Shown: piece by piece, positions 13,751 through 14,622 of the stretch
Position numbering within the stretch: the stretch's first letter is position 1
Layout: every line of letters begins with the position of its first letter
NCBI GenBank assembly: GCA_945861255.1
Contig: CAMAUG010000057.1
Span: 1-14,622 of the forward strand
DNA length: 14,622 nt
Direction of reading: 5' to 3'
DNA from: Candidatus Sulfopaludibacter sp. SbA3
Lineage (GTDB): Bacteria > Acidobacteriota > Terriglobia > Bryobacterales > Bryobacteraceae
Position numbers and translations under genes: made by a program
The notes under the pieces: model-generated
The model's input: the letters and a program-made list of their open reading frames with translations, nothing else
Database searches by the model: none
What the model was told of the DNA's origin: nothing

Positions 13751-14622
13751 TTACTTCTTCAGATTCGCTTCGAACAACTCAAACACCCGACGGTACTCAT
13801 CCGCCCAACTGGTGGGCTGCACGAAGCCGTGGTCTTCCACCGGATACACCGCGACCGACCAGTTCTGCTTGCGAAGCTCAATCAGTTTCTGTGTCAGCCG
13901 CACCGTGTCCTGGAAGAATACGTTTGTATCCACCATGCCGTGGCAGATCAGGAGCGCGCCTTGCAATCCTTCGGCAAAATTGAGAGGGGAGGAAACCCGG
14001 TAGGCCTCCGGATCGCCCTGCGGCGTGTTGAGGATGTTGGACGTGTAGCCATGATTGTAGTGGCTCCAATCGGTCACCGGCCGCAGCGCCGCACCGGCGG
14101 CGAATACGCCGGGCGTGGTGAACATGGCCATCAGCGTGATGAATCCGCCGTAGCTGCCGCCATAGATGCCGATGCGCCGCGCGTCCACCCCGTGCCGGGA
14201 AACCAGCCAGCGCGCGGCATCCACTTGATCCTCCAGATCCTTGCCGCCCATGTGCCGGTAGATGGCCGCCCGCCAGTCGCGCCCGTAGCCGGAGGACGCG
14301 CGATAGTCCAGGTCCAGCACCAGATAGCCGCGTTCCATCAGGAAATGGTGGAACAAGTAATTGGCCGTGTATTGCGACCACCACCGGTGCACGTTTTGCA
14401 GATACCCCGCGCCGTGCACGAAGATCACCGCTGGGCCGCCGGGCCGGTAGTTGGCTGGCTTGTAGATGCGCGCCGGTACCATCGCGCCGTCGCGGGCGGG
14501 CACTTCCACGATCGGAACATCCTGCCACGCGTATTTGAAAAATTCGGGCGCGGGTGAAGTGGTCAGTTTTCGATGGGATGCACCGGACTTGCTCTCCATC
14601 GCAAACAATTCCGGAGGCCGGT
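13751..14622 (-). CDS. S9 family prolyl oligopeptidase-like serine peptidase, C-terminal part
   Basis: Only the C-terminal 290 or so residues are in the window. The frame stays open to the right edge, and a TTG at 14608 is internal, since the codons before it read 'RPPEL', typical of the end of the S9 beta-propeller. The alpha/beta-hydrolase domain shows the catalytic triad (numbered from the TTG): S152 in 'GIYGGSYGGF', D227 in 'HGMVDTNV' and H260 in 'VEDHGF'. 'VIFVHGAGYLQ' forms the oxyanion region. Full-length relatives (DPP4-, DPP6- and acylaminoacyl-peptidase-like) have 600-850 residues and are often exported to cleave peptides. The N-terminus and any signal peptide are outside the window. 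Its stop codon is separated from the glycosyltransferase start by three bases. Confidence 0.95.
   Translation of the reverse strand, partial: RPPELFAMESKSGASHRKLTTSPAPEFFKYAWQDVPIVEVPARDGAMVPARIYKPANYRPGGPAVIFVHGAGYLQNVHRWWSQYTANYLFHHFLMERGYLVLDLDYRASSGYGRDWRAAIYRHMGGKDLEDQVDAARWLVSRHGVDARRIGIYGGSYGGFITLMAMFTTPGVFAAGAALRPVTDWSHYNHGYTSNILNTPQGDPEAYRVSSPLNFAEGLQGALLICHGMVDTNVFFQDTVRLTQKLIELRKQNWSVAVYPVEDHGFVQPTSWADEYRRVFELFEANLKK

Noticed and set aside
13277..14557. Long plus-strand open frame opposite the glycosyltransferase and S9 peptidase
   Set aside because: His/Arg-rich shadow translation of two well-supported minus-strand genes.

Overview
The window is a chromosomal stretch of a GC-rich, Gram-negative bacterium. 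Gene density is high, both strands are used, and I see no insertion sequence, phage gene or CRISPR array. A gene for arabinose-5-phosphate isomerase (Kdo/LPS synthesis), a periplasmic POTRA protein, lipoproteins and an exported S9 peptidase point to an outer-membrane organism. The first gene resembles a family I associate with Acidobacteriota (Solibacter/Bryobacter relatives). That assignment is inference from recall and was not searched.

Layout. Positions 1-789 (+) hold the 3' part of an acidobacterial-type protein of unknown function. It converges on a minus-strand block: RNase R (1614-3698), tRNA-Gly(UCC) (1466-1540) and a small exported POTRA protein (844-1446), whose start codon lies only 19 nt from the tRNA 3' end. 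Divergent from RNase R is an adenosine-specific kinase family protein (3741-4223). Next come an RRM RNA-binding protein with its own sigma70-like promoter and a leader of about 119 nt (4505-4801), and kdsD/kpsF (4903-5889). ribA (minus) converges on kdsD. ribA is divergent from a LytS-type sensor histidine kinase (6606-7961), and the region between them carries a perfect 26-bp palindrome beside a palindromic TATAAT box. A UbiE-like methyltransferase follows the kinase (to 8780).

From 8876 to the right edge everything is on the minus strand: a small His/Ala-rich exported helical protein, seryl-tRNA synthetase with citrate synthase just upstream of it (gltA-serS), a lipoprotein of unknown function, and a tightly spaced S9 peptidase/GT2 glycosyltransferase pair. 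The peptidase runs off the right edge.

Most of the content is housekeeping: RNA turnover, translation, TCA cycle, riboflavin, LPS sugar. I did not find a convincing new multi-gene system. The unusual signals are local: the 26-bp palindrome, a second copy of a kinase C-terminal motif that coincides with a promoter-like sequence, a tRNA-Gly with C at position 55 that is closely linked to a POTRA gene, a start-stop codon pair at the RRM start, and the heptad-patterned histidine protein.
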